From NCBI GenBank assembly GCA_004154925.1, contig QJNS01000003.1, positions 248,001-312,000 on the forward strand: DNA of 64,000 bases, read 5' to 3'. The translations under genes were made by a program, and so were the position numbers. This document shows positions 37,080-51,899 of this stretch, one piece after another (position 1 is the first letter of the stretch; every line of letters starts with the position of its first letter). The notes under the pieces are model-generated. The model was not told where the DNA came from, searched no databases, and saw only the letters and a program-made list of their open reading frames with translations. Source of the stretch: Monosporascus cannonballus (Eukaryota; Ascomycota; Sordariomycetes; Xylariales).

Positions 37080-39300
37080 AAGTGGTCGACGATTACCAGA
37101 ATTACGTCGTATTTTAGCCCGTTTAAATTTAGGTTTTTATGAAATCCGGTAATAAAATTTAACGATATTTTTTGCAAAAATTATTAAAATAACAGTAGGG
37201 GTTATAACTGTTTATATAGTTTACGGCATAGCTTTATTTAGCCTTAGTAATTCGGACATTATTTAATATATTTTCGGATATCGTTTGTTATATTTTTTAA
37301 TAAATTTCTTTAGTTATTAATTTTAACGTACCGATATATCTTATATATTTTGCTTTTAAATTATTATAATATTAATTAATTAATTATTTTCGTAAAATGC
37401 CTTATATCGGAAGTACGAATTTACCTTATAAATATAAAATTTTATTTAGATCCAGGAAATATTTTCTTTTTATTCCGGCTTGGCGTCCAGTTATCCGTAT
37501 TAATTTTATAATATTTAAATCCTTAATTTGTAAGCTTTGAACCTGGTCGTAAAGCTGTTAGGAAATTTTCGGTTAAAGTACCGTTTCGTTTTTAAATAGC
37601 TTTTTTGTTAAAGAACGTAAAACGTATTAATTATAAATAATAATCTTAATACCAGTTTCGTTTTTTCCAAATCCCTTAAAATCTGATTGTAATACGGTTG
37701 CAATTTACAATTATTATTATTTAACCGTTAATCGTATTATTATTGTAATTCGTATTTATATTATTATTCGTAAACGATAAGTTCGGCAAATATATAATTC
37801 TTTTTCGAAAATTTCCTGTTGTCGTATAACGAAAATCTTTTATTTTTTTACGCGGATAATAATTATTTAAATTGCCGTTATCTGAAATTTATTTAAAAAT
37901 TCTGCAATAAACGAATTTTATTCTATTTTTACAAGGCTTTTTGCTTCTTTATATTGCTTTAAATCGCGTTATATATTTGCGATCGTTTTCCGTACGTTTT
38001 CGGGCATGTTATTTGTAAATTTTAATTTTTGGATAATGTAAAGATTACGCTTTTATATGCGATTTCCTTTAATATATAATCCGGGCGCTTAAATAATTTA
38101 TTTGTCGAATTAGCCGCGTCTGGTTAACATTAAATTTTAAAATTAAATTACGTAAGGCAGTAAATTTATTAGGTTAAGTCTTTTCTTAAAGTTATGCGCC
38201 GGCGCCTTTATTATGGTTTTTAACGTAATGTAATTAATAAGTATTAAAAAACTCTTTTCCGTATCCTTAAAGTATTATTATTAATATTTTAGGCTTTTTA
38301 TAATCGCCATTAATTTTTATATTTTGATAACTTACCGTTTTTCGGTTAGATGGAATTTTTACGATTAATATATAATTAGGAATTAATGTTTTTTGTATTT
38401 CTGTAAAAACATTCTTAATATAGTTTTTACTAAGGAGTTTATTTCGACTTTATTATTTTTAGCCTTATTTTGATGTTGGAAAATAGTTGCCGATTAAAAA
38501 ATATCTGTTAAGTTTCGGAACGTTTTTTTTATTTCTTTCGCATTACCGGAATTTTGTTATTTTGCCTTTTCCTTACGCCTTTTTTAAAAGCTTAATAATA
38601 AGTTCGGTAATGCGTAAGTAATAGGTCATAAATCTTTATTAAAAATTTACGAATTCCAGAAATATTTGAGTATAATAAATTAATTCTGGCTTTAATTATA
38701 CTTCGATAATATCGACTCATCGACGGTTTATTTTTAAGCCGTTAATATTAAATATAAATTTTAGGAATTTTAATTCCTTTAAATAAATTCGCATTTAAAT
38801 ATTTTGGCAAATAATTAATACAATAATAACCATTCGTAAATTAATTGAAAATACTTTGTATATTTTCTTTCGTTATCGAAATAAATAATTATATTATTTA
38901 AATCTATTACGTATATATAGTTAATTAATATAGTTAATACCTTATATATATAAGCTTAAAACGTGGCTGGCATATTAATAAGGCCAAATGGCATAACCGT
39001 ATATTTAAATTGCTCGTATTGCATTCGGAAAATAGTTTTTTATTAATCGCTTTTTTAATCCTAATATCATAGTAAGTATTTTCAAGACTAATTTTCGAAA
39101 ATACCTTAATTAATCTCAGGCGATTTATTACTTTTGTAATTAAGGATAAAAGATATCGGTTTTTTATTGTTATTTGATTTAACCTTTTATAATCGACGTA
39201 CAGTCGGAAATTGCCGTCCTTTTTAAGTACGAATAATATTAGTACCTTTGCGTTCGTTTTTAAATAACGTATCCGGCTTACTTTTGAGTTTTTTCGGATA
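37080..39300 (-). pseudogene. Element A pol remnant (reverse transcriptase to integrase)
   Basis: Reverse-strand translation gives a readable but stop-broken Gypsy polyprotein. RT has KKDGNFRLYVDYKRLNQ, IKNRYLLSLI and MPFGLINMPATF; the catalytic pair DD reads NN. Integrase has its first catalytic Asp read as Asn (SLNFITGF for DFITG), followed by YDVILVIVDHFTK. Asp-to-Asn changes (GAT/GAC to AAT/AAC) are G-to-A transitions, as expected of RIP acting on the opposite strand. Cut off upstream by element B. Confidence 0.85.
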
Positions 39301-39483
39301 TATTTTTCGAATATTTTTTTGGGCCTCCGAAATAAGGTAGATTGGGCCGAATAAGGGCGTTTTCCCTGGGATTAAGTTTATTGCATATTTTGCCCTTAAT
39401 AACTAAGGTATTTTTTTCGCTATTTTTTCGGAATATATTTGCTGGAATTTCTTTAAGTATACGGGAAGTTCGGTTATCCTTTA

Positions 39484-39898
39484 TATTATGACCTAACGGT
39501 CTTAGGTCCTGGAAACAGTCGGGATCCTGCAAAGTCAAACCCCGACCCAGCCAAGAGGTCATGTAATTGGCTCAAAGGGCTTAAGGCCCTTAATTGGTCA
39601 AAAGAGCTTGAGCCGGTTAAGCACCAAAATGGGTTCAAAGGGGCTTAAGGAGATTTAACCAGAGAAGTATCGTTAAGCCATAGTAAACACCTTAAGCCAG
39701 GACGAGGATATATACGTTTATTATTTTTATAGTTTAGATAATTTTAGCTTATAATAATAATTCGTTATTTAAAATACTCTTAGAATTACGAGACGTAATA
39801 CGTTATTATATTTATTATTTAGATTCCTATAATATTTCTGCTAATATAAATCCGTACGATTAAGGTTTAATAATTAATTAAATTGTTTAGCCGTCATA
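39484..39898 (+). repeat. Element B 5' LTR
   Basis: Starts TATTATGACC (TG of the end changed to TA), ends GTCATA. The first 200 bp retain several GC-rich words shared with the other LTR (TCCTGGAAAC, GTCGGGATCCTG). Confidence 0.9.
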
Positions 39899-40757
39899 CG
39901 TTATAAATTTTTATTTAATAAAATCGTTAAACTCTAAATAATACTTAATATTATCAAAATGTTAATTAACCTTTAGGAAACCCTTATTTAATAGTTTTAG
40001 ATTCGAATCCGGAAATTAGAAAAAGAAATCCGACAAATTAAGGTTACGCTACCTGCCTAAACTTTTTTTGCTCGCATAAAACCTAGGAAGCCGGAGCTTT
40101 ACGATAAAAAAGGTAACCTTTAAACCTTTTTAACTTAGGCACGAATTTACCTTTATTTCCTAAACCTTAATCACCTTATAAATCAAATCCTAGTAATAAA
40201 AATATGCCTAACGGGAAATATTATTAATTAATTTAAACCCGCTACAAGGAATTTCCTGGAAATAAAAAATTAAATGAAAATATTTTGCTAATTAATTCTT
40301 TTTATTTTATATTAATTTCGAAAATAAAATACGTAATAATTTCGGCAATCCGAATAAAAAACGATTTGCAACCTAATAATTTTTGCAATTCCGATAAAAT
40401 AAATCCGTATTTAAGTACGCCGTCACCTTTAATAATTTTATAGCTAAAGCAAAATAAAAAAATAACGAAACCGATACCTTTATCGATATTTTTTATAAAA
40501 AGTTAAAAAATAATATAAAAAATAATATTATTCGGATTAAATAATTAATTGCTCTAAATCGGTATATCGTAAAAATAATCAAAATCGACAATCAATAATT
40601 TAAAAAAGGATAAAAAAAGGGATAATACGCTTTATATTCGGGATACAATAAGTTCAACCAGGGGAAAAAACGAAACGCACCCCTTATTTCTTACGGAACG
40701 GCGCCAGAACCTATGGAACTCGGCGTTACTCCCAGATAAAACTAAAGCCAGATTAAA

Positions 40758-43700
40758 TGCTTTAATTCCGGCAAAATAGGACACAAAGCCTATAAATATA
40801 GGAAACCCAAAAAGTTATAGTAAAATAATTAAATACTTATACCGGAAAAGTAATTCAAAAATAATTAAAGAAAAAATAACAAAATTATTAATTCAATTTA
40901 AGCCAAATATATATCAGGCCTATAACAAAAGATTTAACAAAAACTATCACGATAAGAAATTTACAGAAAAATACGAAAAATTAAAGAATTGGTTTAACAA
41001 ATATCACGAATATAATAAAAGGCATTATAAGGATAATTACGTAAATATTAAAATTAAACAGAAAACATTTATCCCGGAATTCTTTTAATACGGCAAAATG
41101 TACGCTATATATTGTCGACGATAAAAATATCCCGATTACGAAAAATAAAAATAATATATTTATAAACGAATTACCCGTATATACTATAAGGGATACGATT
41201 TTCCAAACCGTACCAGAAATGATAAAAACGATAAATAATAATATTAATAATTTCGAACTATAACCTCAGAAAATATTTAACAATTAACCGAAACAAAAAC
41301 CTGGCTCGAAAAAAAATAATGCCCGTAAAAAAACGTTTTTTGTTATAATAAATAATATAATTATGAAATCAAAAAGGAATTAATTTAACGTACGGTAAAA
41401 AACATTACCAAAAAATTATTACGGATTTCCATTTTTAATTAATATTTATCATAAATCCCCAGAAAAAAAAGTATTAAAAAATACGTTAATTTATAAAATA
41501 TATCTAAAATAACAATTAGGATACCGTACGGTAGGATATAATTATACATATAAAAAATAATTTATTTAATAAGGAAAAGAATTATAACAAAATTAAAAGT
41601 ATATAATTTAGCTTAAAAAATAATACGCCGATAATAACGATAAATATAATAACTTAACGCATTAAATAAAGAAATATAAATAAAGTTCGATAAATTCAAA
41701 TAAAAATTAAAAGAAAAAAGCTATTTATAAAAAAGCTATAAAATAACGAAACTCAGAGGAATTAAAGGAAATTCCCAAAAAAGGCTTTAAACGCGATGAT
41801 AAGAAACATTAACAACTTTATTACTTTGGAAATACAAATCGGAACGTGTTAATGTACCGTAATAATGAACTGTGGAGCTTTAGGCGGAAATTATACTGTA
41901 TTAAATATAATTAATAAATTGAAATTATTATAAAAATATAGATTAAATTTTTATATAATAATAAATGCCGAAAATTAGGAATTTGTTTACGATAACGGAA
42001 AAATTATTTACGAAATTAATTATTTCGAAATTCTTACTAAAAAATAACATTAAATAGTTAATTTCCATATTATTCTATTCGGTAATTACGATATAATTTG
42101 ATGATTACTATGGATACGCCAATACGGAATTGTAATAAATGGATAAGCCAAGTAAGGTTCGCTTTATACCCTATTAACAAATAAAAAAAAGAAAATTAAA
42201 ATCTTAATACTCGATTAATAATAGTCACGAATATAAACATAAGAACATAACAAAAACCGTATTACCCAAAAAAACAAAATATAAAAAAAACATTAGCAAT
42301 CAAAAAATATAAGCCATTGTTATTATTATTAAAGCGAAATTAAAGCAATTAAATAACGACGTAAAATATTAGCAGCTTTAAAAGTTAAAAAGTTTAACTA
42401 ATATATTGCTATAATACTATAAATATAAGTAATTTTTTAAAAAAGAACTTAATACGAAATTATCAGAATACAGTAAATAAGATTATAAGATAATTTTTAG
42501 GGAAAGATTTTCGACAAAGTTTTACCCTATTTACAATCTTAATAGAAATAAATTATATATTTTCAGAAAATACATAAAAAGTCGATTACAAAAAAATGAA
42601 TTTAACCTTCGAAATTATTAATAAAATACTTTATGTTTTTTGTATTTAAGAAAAATAAAGAATTACGATTTATAATTAATTATTGGCAACTTAACGATAT
42701 TATTATTAAAAATCAAATATTATTACCATTAATTACGGAAATAAAAAGCCGACTGTACAAAATCAAATAATTTATAATATTCGATCTTAAAGATAAATAT
42801 AACTTTATTAAAATTAAAAAAGGACATAAATAAAAAATAACCTTCAAGACGAAATACGGATTATTTAAGTATTTGGTTATATTAATAGAACTTACGAACG
42901 TAGTAATAACCTTTTAACGAATAATTAATTACGTATTATAAGAATACCTTGATATTTTCGGCGTTTACTATTTTGACGATATTCTTATTTTTTGACGATA
43001 AAAAATATATGCAAAATACGTTTATAAAATTTTTCAAACTTTATAAGATATAAGGTTATTTATTAACGCAAAACAAAGTTAATTTTATATATAAAAAATA
43101 AAATATTTGGAATATATTATAATTCCAAAATATATTAAGATAAATTCTAACAAAATTGCTGTAATTATAAAATAGCAAATATTGATAATAATTAAGGAAA
43201 TATAGGTATTTCTTGGATTCGCTAATTATCATAAGAAGTTTATTCAAAATTTTAGCAAAATAATTATATCTTTACTAAATCTTATAAACAAAATCTTTTT
43301 TTAAATAAATACCAGATACGGAAAAAACGCTTTAAAATATTAAGAATATAATTATTAGCGAACTAATATTAATTATATACGATTTAAATTATCCCGTTAA
43401 ATTAAAAAACGATATTTCGAATTACGCATTAAACGTAATAATTAAATAATAAAATAATTGAAGCAAATTATACCTTCTTATATTTTGTGATATAAATTAA
43501 AAAAAAGCCGAACTTAATTACGGTGTTCCAAATAAGGGATATATGGCCATTATTATGGTATTTCGAAAGTTCAGGTATTTTTTTTTTTTAAAAACCTTCT
43601 ACCAAGTTAAAGTTTATATAGATTATCAAAATTTTACCCGATTTATTATGACCAAAAAACTTATAGAATGATAATTTCGTTACGCAAACAAATTGGTAAA

Positions 43701-44350
43701 TTTCGATTTCGTTATTATTTATAAAAGAAATTCAGAAAACGGTAAAGCAAATACTTTAAATAAACGGCCAAATCTTAAAGAGAAATTAATCAAAATTAGC
43801 TATATAATTTTTAATATTATTATAAAAAATATTTATGTTTACGATAAATTATAACAATTTAAGTAATACCTTTCGATATATATTAAAAGATGTAATAATA
43901 TAATAACGGTTTCTTAAAAAACCAAAAAATACATAAAATATAAATTCCAAAAAACTACGCGAAAAATCTAGTACGAAAAATATACGAATATTCATTATAT
44001 GGATATCTAGGGATCCATAAAACCATAAAATAACTTTAACATATATATATATATATATACTTAAAATAAAATCAATAATATATAAAATCATATAACAATA
44101 TAATATTTACGCCAAAATAAAAATTTAACAATATAAATCTTATAAAAAGTTATAACCATTATTAATCCTAAAACGCTTATAATACTTAGTCATATTCGAC
44201 TTTATTACTAAATTTCATATATTTGAAAATCCAACTATAGGAATATATTACGACAATATTTTGGTAATTGTTAATCGATTTACGAAATTCTTTTATTTTT
44301 TACCATATCGTAAGGATATAAACACCGAACAAACAATATATATTTTTTTC
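40758..44350 (+). pseudogene. Element B gag-pol remnant
   Basis: A decayed CCHC zinc knuckle reads CFNSGKIGHKAYKYRK (second and last Cys lost). RT follows: a VDYRQLND-like block near 42670-42700, then YYFDDILIF intact at 42967-42993. Integrase shows PTIGIYYDNILVIVNRFTKF near 44230-44300, with Asp-to-Asn at two positions. Many TAA/TAG stops, so not functional. Confidence 0.85.
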
Positions 44351-45831
44351 AAACATATTTGTAACATATATAAATTACTGATAAAAATTATTTTAAAGAA
44401 AGGATCAATATTCGCATCAAGATTTTGACAAAGCTTAATAACATAAATCGGCCTAAATTACATATTATTTCACATATTTCAATGTTAAATAAATAAATAA
44501 ATTAAATAAACTAAATTTTAAAAACTTACTTACGATATTATATGAATTCCAAATAAAATAATTAAGTTGAACAATTGCTAATTATATAATTAACCTATAA
44601 TATTAATTATTACGAAAATATTAAAAATATATTTACAACCGCAAATTTTAATTTTATTCCAAAAATTTATAAACAAAACTATATAATAATAATTTAATTA
44701 ATATTCAAATAATTCTTATACCAACATAATTATAATAATTATATTAAGAAATAAATATTATAATTAAAAACAGTTAAGAAAATTAATTTTTTAAAAAAAT
44801 TAATGTCCTTCGTTATTAAAAATATTTAAATAAAATAACTTAATAAAAAACTTAATTTATATATATCGATCCATATACAATCCCTAGGAAAATTTCCAAA
44901 AAATTATTAAATAAAACATTTACTAAATATTAAATTCTTTTAATTTTTTCTGTTTTTTTATTCGAATTAACAACAAATATAGTTAAAGTATATACGATAT
45001 AAAATAATATAAAAATAAAGGACAAATAGATATATAAAATGGAAAAAATCCTTAATATACGGAAATAAAACAGATTTACCTAGAACCTAATCAAATAAAA
45101 AAAGCATTCGAATTCCGAAAATACCTGAGAACCCGCTAAGAATTTTATTGGCGCCTAACGCCTATTGAAAAACTTTTACCAGCAACGACAGGTACGTCCT
45201 AATTAACAATTAACCAGTTAGTAACCGGGATATCGGGCCAATCGGCCGCAATTTATGCTAACATGGCAGCCGTAACGACAACCTCCAGCTATTCTTATTC
45301 CTTTTCGAAATGCTCAAGCTCCTTTATCACTTCCGCACCTTGAATACCGCGGCGAAACATCTTAATCCCACGTCAACGAAAAAAACTTTTTTTTGTTTTC
45401 GCAAGCGGCTTAAACGACCAAATAATTCGTTAAAATATTATTAAGCTTTTAAAAATTCCTTTTCGGTAATATGTTCCTTTAATTTTAAACGATTTTCCTC
45501 GGCAACCAATTTCCGGTATTTAAATTCGGAAAAACCAAAAAGATTACAAGGACTTCCATAAGTAGTACAAAAAGCATATTTCCCTAAGCTGCGATAAACC
45601 TTGCAAGTTTTGTTTTCAAATTTGCAACGGGAACAAAAAGCGTTTAAATATTTAATAAAACCAAAACGGTTAATTCGTTTAAAAAAAAGAAAACGTTACT
45701 ACGTTTGCAAAGTTTAAACTTTTTAATAAGATCCGACATAATAAATATAAAAAAAGGAAAATTACTTATTAAAAATTAATAAACAAATAATATGATCTTT
45801 AAAAATAAAAATCCGGGAAAAAAGAAAATCG

Positions 45832-46245
45832 TATTATAACCTAATAATCTTAGCTCCTGGAAACGGTCGGGATCCTGTAAAGTCAGATCCCAACCGAGCT
45901 AAAAGGTTACGTAATTAGTTTAAAGACTTAAGGGCCCTAATTAGTCAAAAAAGTTTAAGCCGGTTAAATACCAAAATAAGCGTAAAAGGGCTCAAAAAGA
46001 TTTAACCAGAGAAATGTCGTTAAGCTATGATAAGTATCTTAAGCCAGAACCAGGATATATACGCTTATTATTTCCATAATTTAAATAATTTCAGCTTGTA
46101 ATAACAATTCGTTACCTAAAGCACCTTTGGAATTACAAAACGTAATACGTTACTATATTTATTGTTTAGATTCCCACGATACTTCTGCCAATATAAACCC
46201 GTACAACTAAGGTTTAATAGTTAGTTAAACCGCCTAGCCGTCACA
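45832..46245 (+). repeat. Element B 3' LTR
   Basis: Starts TATTATAACC, ends GTCACA, directly followed by the TSD CTTTA. About 414 bp. Confidence 0.9.
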
Positions 46246-48219
46246 CTTTATTTCTATTATTCCTCGAATTCCGGGATATTTAGCTTTTCGGTTAGGCCTA
46301 TTAGGTTAACGGTATAAATTTGTTTGTCGGAAAGCCTTAGGTTTACCATTTCCTTTCCGTCGACTTTTTGCAATAATCTATATAATTATTAATATGTGGC
46401 TCTATTTAATAAAATACCTAATTTGTTTATTCCTAATTTCGATAATAAAAAATTAAGCGTTTTCCGGTTACGGTATATTATAAAGTAAATTTACTGAAAC
46501 TTTCGTTCGTTTCCGTTATTATTTATTATGCTAACTGGAATTTCGTAAGGCTTATAACATTTAATATACGTACTGTTAACGCTAATAAGGCCTGGAATAT
46601 TTATAGAAATTAATTGGAAATTAAGTTTTTTTCATTAACTTTTTGCTTATAATATTTATTTATATTTTAATATGTATATTTATTTATTCTGCTATATTTA
46701 CCGTATTTCTTTTAATAAGTATTTTTTTAAAAGGCGGCTTTATTTTAACTGTTTCGCATTTATCAGCCGAAATAAATTGGACGTATATGTTTATTCCGGT
46801 TTCTTTTTTGTGTTTACATTTAAGAATTAATTTAATTTACCATTATATATTGTGACGTTTTATACGGTTTTTAGAAATTTATTTCCGTATAGCCGGAATC
46901 ACAAGATTTTCGTATCTTTTTTAAATTTGTAATTTACGTTTTTATTACTTAGTCTCCTATAGTTATAATATTTAAATAGGCCCTTATAAAAATTAAGGGT
47001 ATTAAGTTATATGGATTTATTCCGATCGGAATTAAATTAGTAATTATCTGCCTTCCGAATATAAAAACGCCTGCGCTCTTTATTGTTCCTATACGGCGCC
47101 TTTAATTTGCTCTGAGGATTCTTTTTTCGAAAGCGTTAAAATAAGATTATTTATTTTTATTAAGATCTTTAGCAAAAGATAATCGGTTTTTTTTTTGTTT
47201 TTTTTAAAACGTTTTAATAATATTTTACCTTATTTATTATGTTATTAATTCAATTAGCTTAACGCTTTTTTATAAGAAGATATTTCGTAACTTTGGTATT
47301 AATTTATAAAAGTAATTAAAAGCAAATCGTTTGTTATTTCGATTATTTTCCGCGCTAAAAGCGTTCGTAAATTTTATTGTATAAATTAAAAGTCTTTATT
47401 TAACGTAAAAGTCCAACAACGATTAATTGGATTACTATCGTAATTTTATAAATTATTCCCTATATTCTTTATCGAAAAAGCTAGGATATACGTAATTTTT
47501 CCTAACAAAAATCTATTAGTTTTTATTTTTAATTTTTTTTGTAATTAAAGTCATTAAGCGTACCGTAGTATAATCGCTAAACGTTTATAATAAAAATGTT
47601 TATATAACTTATGGCCTATTAGATATAAATAAAGATATTTTGCCCTAGCCTTTTAACGTAAATTTCCGCAATAACTTTTATTTAATTTTCTTTTTTTTAA
47701 CCGACGCGCGTTCGGAATATTTCGGACAATTATAACGCGGTATTCGTTTATTACTTGTAAGTTTTGTAATAATATCGTAATTAATTTATAAAATTTGCTT
47801 TTTTTAACTTATATTATTACTTTTAATTTACCTAATTATCGGACTATTTCTTAAGGTTATTCGTTTTGTTAACGAATAATTTCCAAAATTTAATTATTAT
47901 TAAAAAATTTAATCAATTTTTATTTTAAATTCCGGGACGCATTTTTTATATTACGCCCGTTTTCCGCCTATTTAGCTAACGGTTATCGGCACGTATTTTT
48001 ATTATATATATAAGGTAATTCGGGATCTCGGGAACCATGGTTTTCTGCCCGTTAAGGTTCCGTTATAAACTTTTTCGCTTATTCTCGTACTGTGATCGAT
48101 CGTTCGTCGGTTGGGTTCCGATCGGCGGTTTTTTCGACTAATAACTTAAGTTCGTTTTGCAATCGGCGAACTCTATTTCTCGTAATTATCGCGTTACCTT
48201 TTATAATAAATAAAAGAAT

Positions 48220-48425
48220 TATAAGGTAATGGATAGCTGTAAGTTAAATAAGGTAATTTCCGACTAATTGTAAAGCAGATTCTAAAAAGTAAATATATTA
48301 GGTTATTTCCATTTGGCGTTTGCTATTAACTGCCAGATAGTGGATTTATATTAGTAAGTGTGTCGGTAACTAATCGGTAGCTGGTCGGCTACCGGCCTTA
48401 TCCTTATAGGGGCTGTATTCTCACA
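48220..48425 (-). repeat. Element A LTR, 5' (right)
   Basis: 206 bp, starts TATAAGGTAATGG (TG to TA), ends CTCACA, followed by TSD ATATC. Confidence 0.9.
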
Positions 48426-48430
48426 ATATC

Positions 48431-48580
48431 TTATTAATAGATAAAAAAAGAGAAAATTAAGATTTTAATACTGGATCGTTAATGGCGGCGAATATAGATA
48501 TTAGAATATGACAGAAACCTTACCATCTAAAGGGACAAGATATAAGAAAAAAATATGTATCAAAAAAAATATGATATATT
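48431..48580 (+). mobile_element. Host element D/F, piece 2
   Basis: 150 bp between element A and element C. It continues piece 1 exactly where element B reads on at about 42170-42300 (the ATTAATAGATAAAAAAAG segment). It ends in ATATT, the TSD of element C. Confidence 0.8.
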
Positions 48581-48996
48581 TGTTACGATCTGACAGGCTC
48601 CGGCCTCAGGAAACGGTTAACGAAGGTAACACGGACCACCTCCCAGGTTATGTAATAGATGCTTAGTAAAAATCTATTTAACACAATTAATTAGAATTAA
48701 GTAACTGTTTAGCCAGAATCCGCTAAATACGATGAAGCGCAATTAAACAAAAATAAGTAATAATACTAAAAACCAATATATATATATACACATATCACTT
48801 TTAAAATTTAAATAGTTTTAACTTATAATATTTCCTAATATTTATCGTTTATAAATATAATATCGTTATTTAAAATATTTTTGGTATTATAAAACTTAAC
48901 TAATTTACTTTATTAATATAAAGTCCTACGACATTTCTATTAATATAAACCCGTACGATTAAGGTTTAATAGTTGGTTAAACTCTTAACCGTCATA
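48581..48996 (+). repeat. Element C 5' LTR
   Basis: TGTTACGATCTGACA... to ...CCGTCATA, about 416 bp; nearly the same first 20 bp as the D/F LTR at 31527. Confidence 0.9.
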
Positions 48997-51899
48997 CGTT
49001 GCAAACTCTTGCTCAATAATACCGTCAAATTCTGAGCAATATCGATTAACGCTATGTTTACTAGCAAGCAACCCGAACAGCCCATTTACCAGGTCTTTGA
49101 TTACCCGGATATTAGAATAAAATCCGAGAAAAAAAGAAAAGCCTCGCCTTTTTCCCAAAGAAATTTTTTGACGTTTAGATATTATAAACGAACGTATTTC
49201 CAACTTGAAAAAAATAATAATAATCTTACCATATACTTTTAAGTAACCTATAAAAAACTTAAGAAAAAAGAAAAAATTCCCGAAACCCGAAAATCCCCTT
49301 AAATAACCCAGGTTATTTAGTTAAATTTCACTAAGACGCTAAAAAAAGTTCTTAAGCTTTTTATAACAGAACTTTTCGATAGAATTTCGACCAAATTATA
49401 TTTATTTTTAATTTAATACCGGATATATTTTGGATATCTTTTTATTCGATTTATTATGTTTATTATACGAATAAAGTTTATAATTAAACGATTTATTAAA
49501 AATAAGATTATTTATTTTCAATTAATAATAAAAAATATATTATTTTATTAATTAAAAAACGAAACATAAAAATAATATAAAAATGTCGTAATTCTAAATA
49601 ATGCGAATAAATATTACCGAAACTTTTTTTAAGTAATAAATAAAAAATAAATGCCGAAATATCAATATAATAATTACGATAAGAATGATTAATAATTAAT
49701 TATAATAATACCTTAATTTAATTAGTTGTTAAATTAAATTAAAAATGAAAAGTATTAATAATTAAAATTTTCGACGGCCTAAAAAAAGATAAAAAAAGAT
49801 ATTTTAAATTTAAGCGGGCTAAGTATTTATCGAATTATATCGTTATAATAATTAAAATTAAAAATCGATAATACGTATAACGTATTGAAAATATTAAGAA
49901 ATAATAATAAATCTCGATATATAATTACTATTAGCATGGTTCGACAAAATAATATTTTTTACGGCATGGAATTAAAACTTATAAAATTAAAACTTAAACA
50001 TAAAAGAATTTAAAACTAAACCAAATATTATAATTACAATAAAATAAAACATAAGGTATTGTAATATAAAGTACCTAAAAAACCCCGTTAAAATAATTAA
50101 AAACTTATACCTAAGGAATAATCTAGAAAAAATCTGAAAAACGAAAGTAAACCTATTAATATTACTTAGCTTAAATATATACCAGGTCCCCTATAGCGAA
50201 AAACACAACGAAAGTTATTACAATAAAAGATTCGACAAAAAATACGAAAAGCTAGAAAGCTAATTCGATAAATATCGCAATCATAACAAAAAGCATTACA
50301 AAAATAATTACGCAAATATCAAAATTAAACGGAAAAACTTTATCCCGGAATACCCGATTAATACGGAAAAATGTACGCCATATATTATCGACGACAAGAA
50401 TATCTCGATTACGAAAAATAAAAATAATATATTTAGGAACGGATTTTCTGCATATACTATAAAGAATTCGACTTTTTAAATCGTACCGGAAATAACAAAA
50501 ATAGTAAGTAATAATATCGATAATTTCGGACCATAACCCCAAAAGATATTTAATAATCAGCCGAAATAAAAAGTTTAGCCTGAAAAAATAATACCCGCAA
50601 AAAACCCCTTTTTGTTATTATCAGTAATATAATTACTAAATAAAAAAAGAATTAATTTGAGGCATAATAAAAAATATTACTAGAAAAGTATTACGGATTT
50701 TTATTTTTAATTAATATTTACCATAAACTTTTGTACAAGGAAAACTATTAAGAAAGAAATACGTTAATTTATAAAAGACTTTTAGAACGATAATGAAAAC
50801 GGCGCATAATAAGATATAATCGCAAACATAAAAAAACAATTTATTCGATAAAGAAAGAATTATAACAAAATTAAAAGTAATTGATATAATTTTTAAAAAA
50901 ATATACATCGACAACAACAAATATAACAGCTTAACGCGTTAAACAAAAGAATATATATAAAACTCGATAAATTCGAATAAAAATAAAAAAAGGCTACTTA
51001 TAAAAAAGCCGCAAAATAACGAAACCAAAAAAAGTTAAAAAAAATTCCTAAAAAAGGTTTTAAACGTAACGATAAAAGCCGTTAATAATCTTATTACTTT
51101 AAATGTATGAATAAAAACGTATTAGTATATTACAATAATAAATTAGGAAATTCTGGATAGGAATTATGTTATACTAAATATAATTAGTAAACTTAAATTG
51201 CTATAAAAATACAAATTAAAACCTTACATAATGACGAACGCCGAAAATCAGGAATTCGCCTACGATAACGGAAATATTATACTCAAAATTTATTATTTCG
51301 AGATTTTTATCTAAGAACGATATTAAACAGTTAATTTCGATATCGTTCCATTTAAGAATTACGATATAATCTTAAGATTATTATAAATACGCCGGTACGG
51401 AATTTTAATTAACGGAAAAATTGGCCAGGTAAAGTGTATTTTATTCTTTATTAACAAATGAAAAAAAATTAAAATATTGATATTTAATCGATAATGGCGA
51501 TAAAAACAGATATAAAGATACGACAAAAATCTTACCACTCAAAAGGATAAGATATAAAAAAATAGGTATTAAAAAAGAATACAAATATCGTTATTACTGC
51601 TAAAACAAAATTAAAGCAATTAAATAACGATCTAAAACAAAGAATAACAGCTCCAAATATCAGAAATTTTAACTTATATGCCACCATAATAACATAAATA
51701 CGAATAGCTTTTGTGGAAGAAATTCGATACAAAGCTACCAGAATATAGCAAATAGGATTATGAAATAGTTCTTGAGGAAAGATTTCGACAAATTTTTACC
51801 TCATTTACAATCTTAATAAAAACAAATTATATATTTTCAGGAAATACCTGGGAAACCGGTTGGAAAAAAGATAGATTTAACTTTCAAAATTACCGGCAG

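Larger units (their letters stand above)
39484..46245 (+). mobile_element. Ty3/Gypsy element B, nested in element A; TSD CTTTA
   Basis: LTRs at 39484-39898 and 45832-46245 (about 415 bp each) are flanked by CTTTA (39479-39483 and 46246-46250). The element is 6762 bp, plus strand: gag zinc knuckle near 40758-40802, reverse transcriptase about 42600-43000, integrase about 44160-44340. Related to elements C and D/F in internal sequence and LTR ends. A purine-rich tract (GGGAAAAAAGAAAA, about 45815-45828) precedes the right LTR. Confidence 0.9.
34330..48425 (-). mobile_element. Ty3/Gypsy element A, minus strand, with element B nested inside; TSD ATATC
   Basis: Two 206-bp LTRs (34330-34535, 48220-48425) are flanked by ATATC (34325-34329 and 48426-48430). 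Removing element B and one copy of its duplication leaves about 7.3 kb. On the minus strand, pol motifs run from right to left: VDYKRLNQ-like reverse transcriptase text near 39190, an intact MPFGLINMPATF at 38960-38995, the active-site stretch about 38870-38910 reading DLNNIIIY instead of DLDDIIIY, then integrase near 37080-37170 (SLNFITGF, YDVILVIVDHFTK). A purine-rich tract (RC of about 34536-34560) adjoins the left LTR as expected for the 3' side. The right-hand part (46251-48219) matches copy A' at the left window edge. Confidence 0.9.

Noticed and set aside
39278..39562. 94-codon minus-strand frame
   Set aside because: It spans the junction of element A with the inserted element B LTR, so it is a chimera and not a gene.
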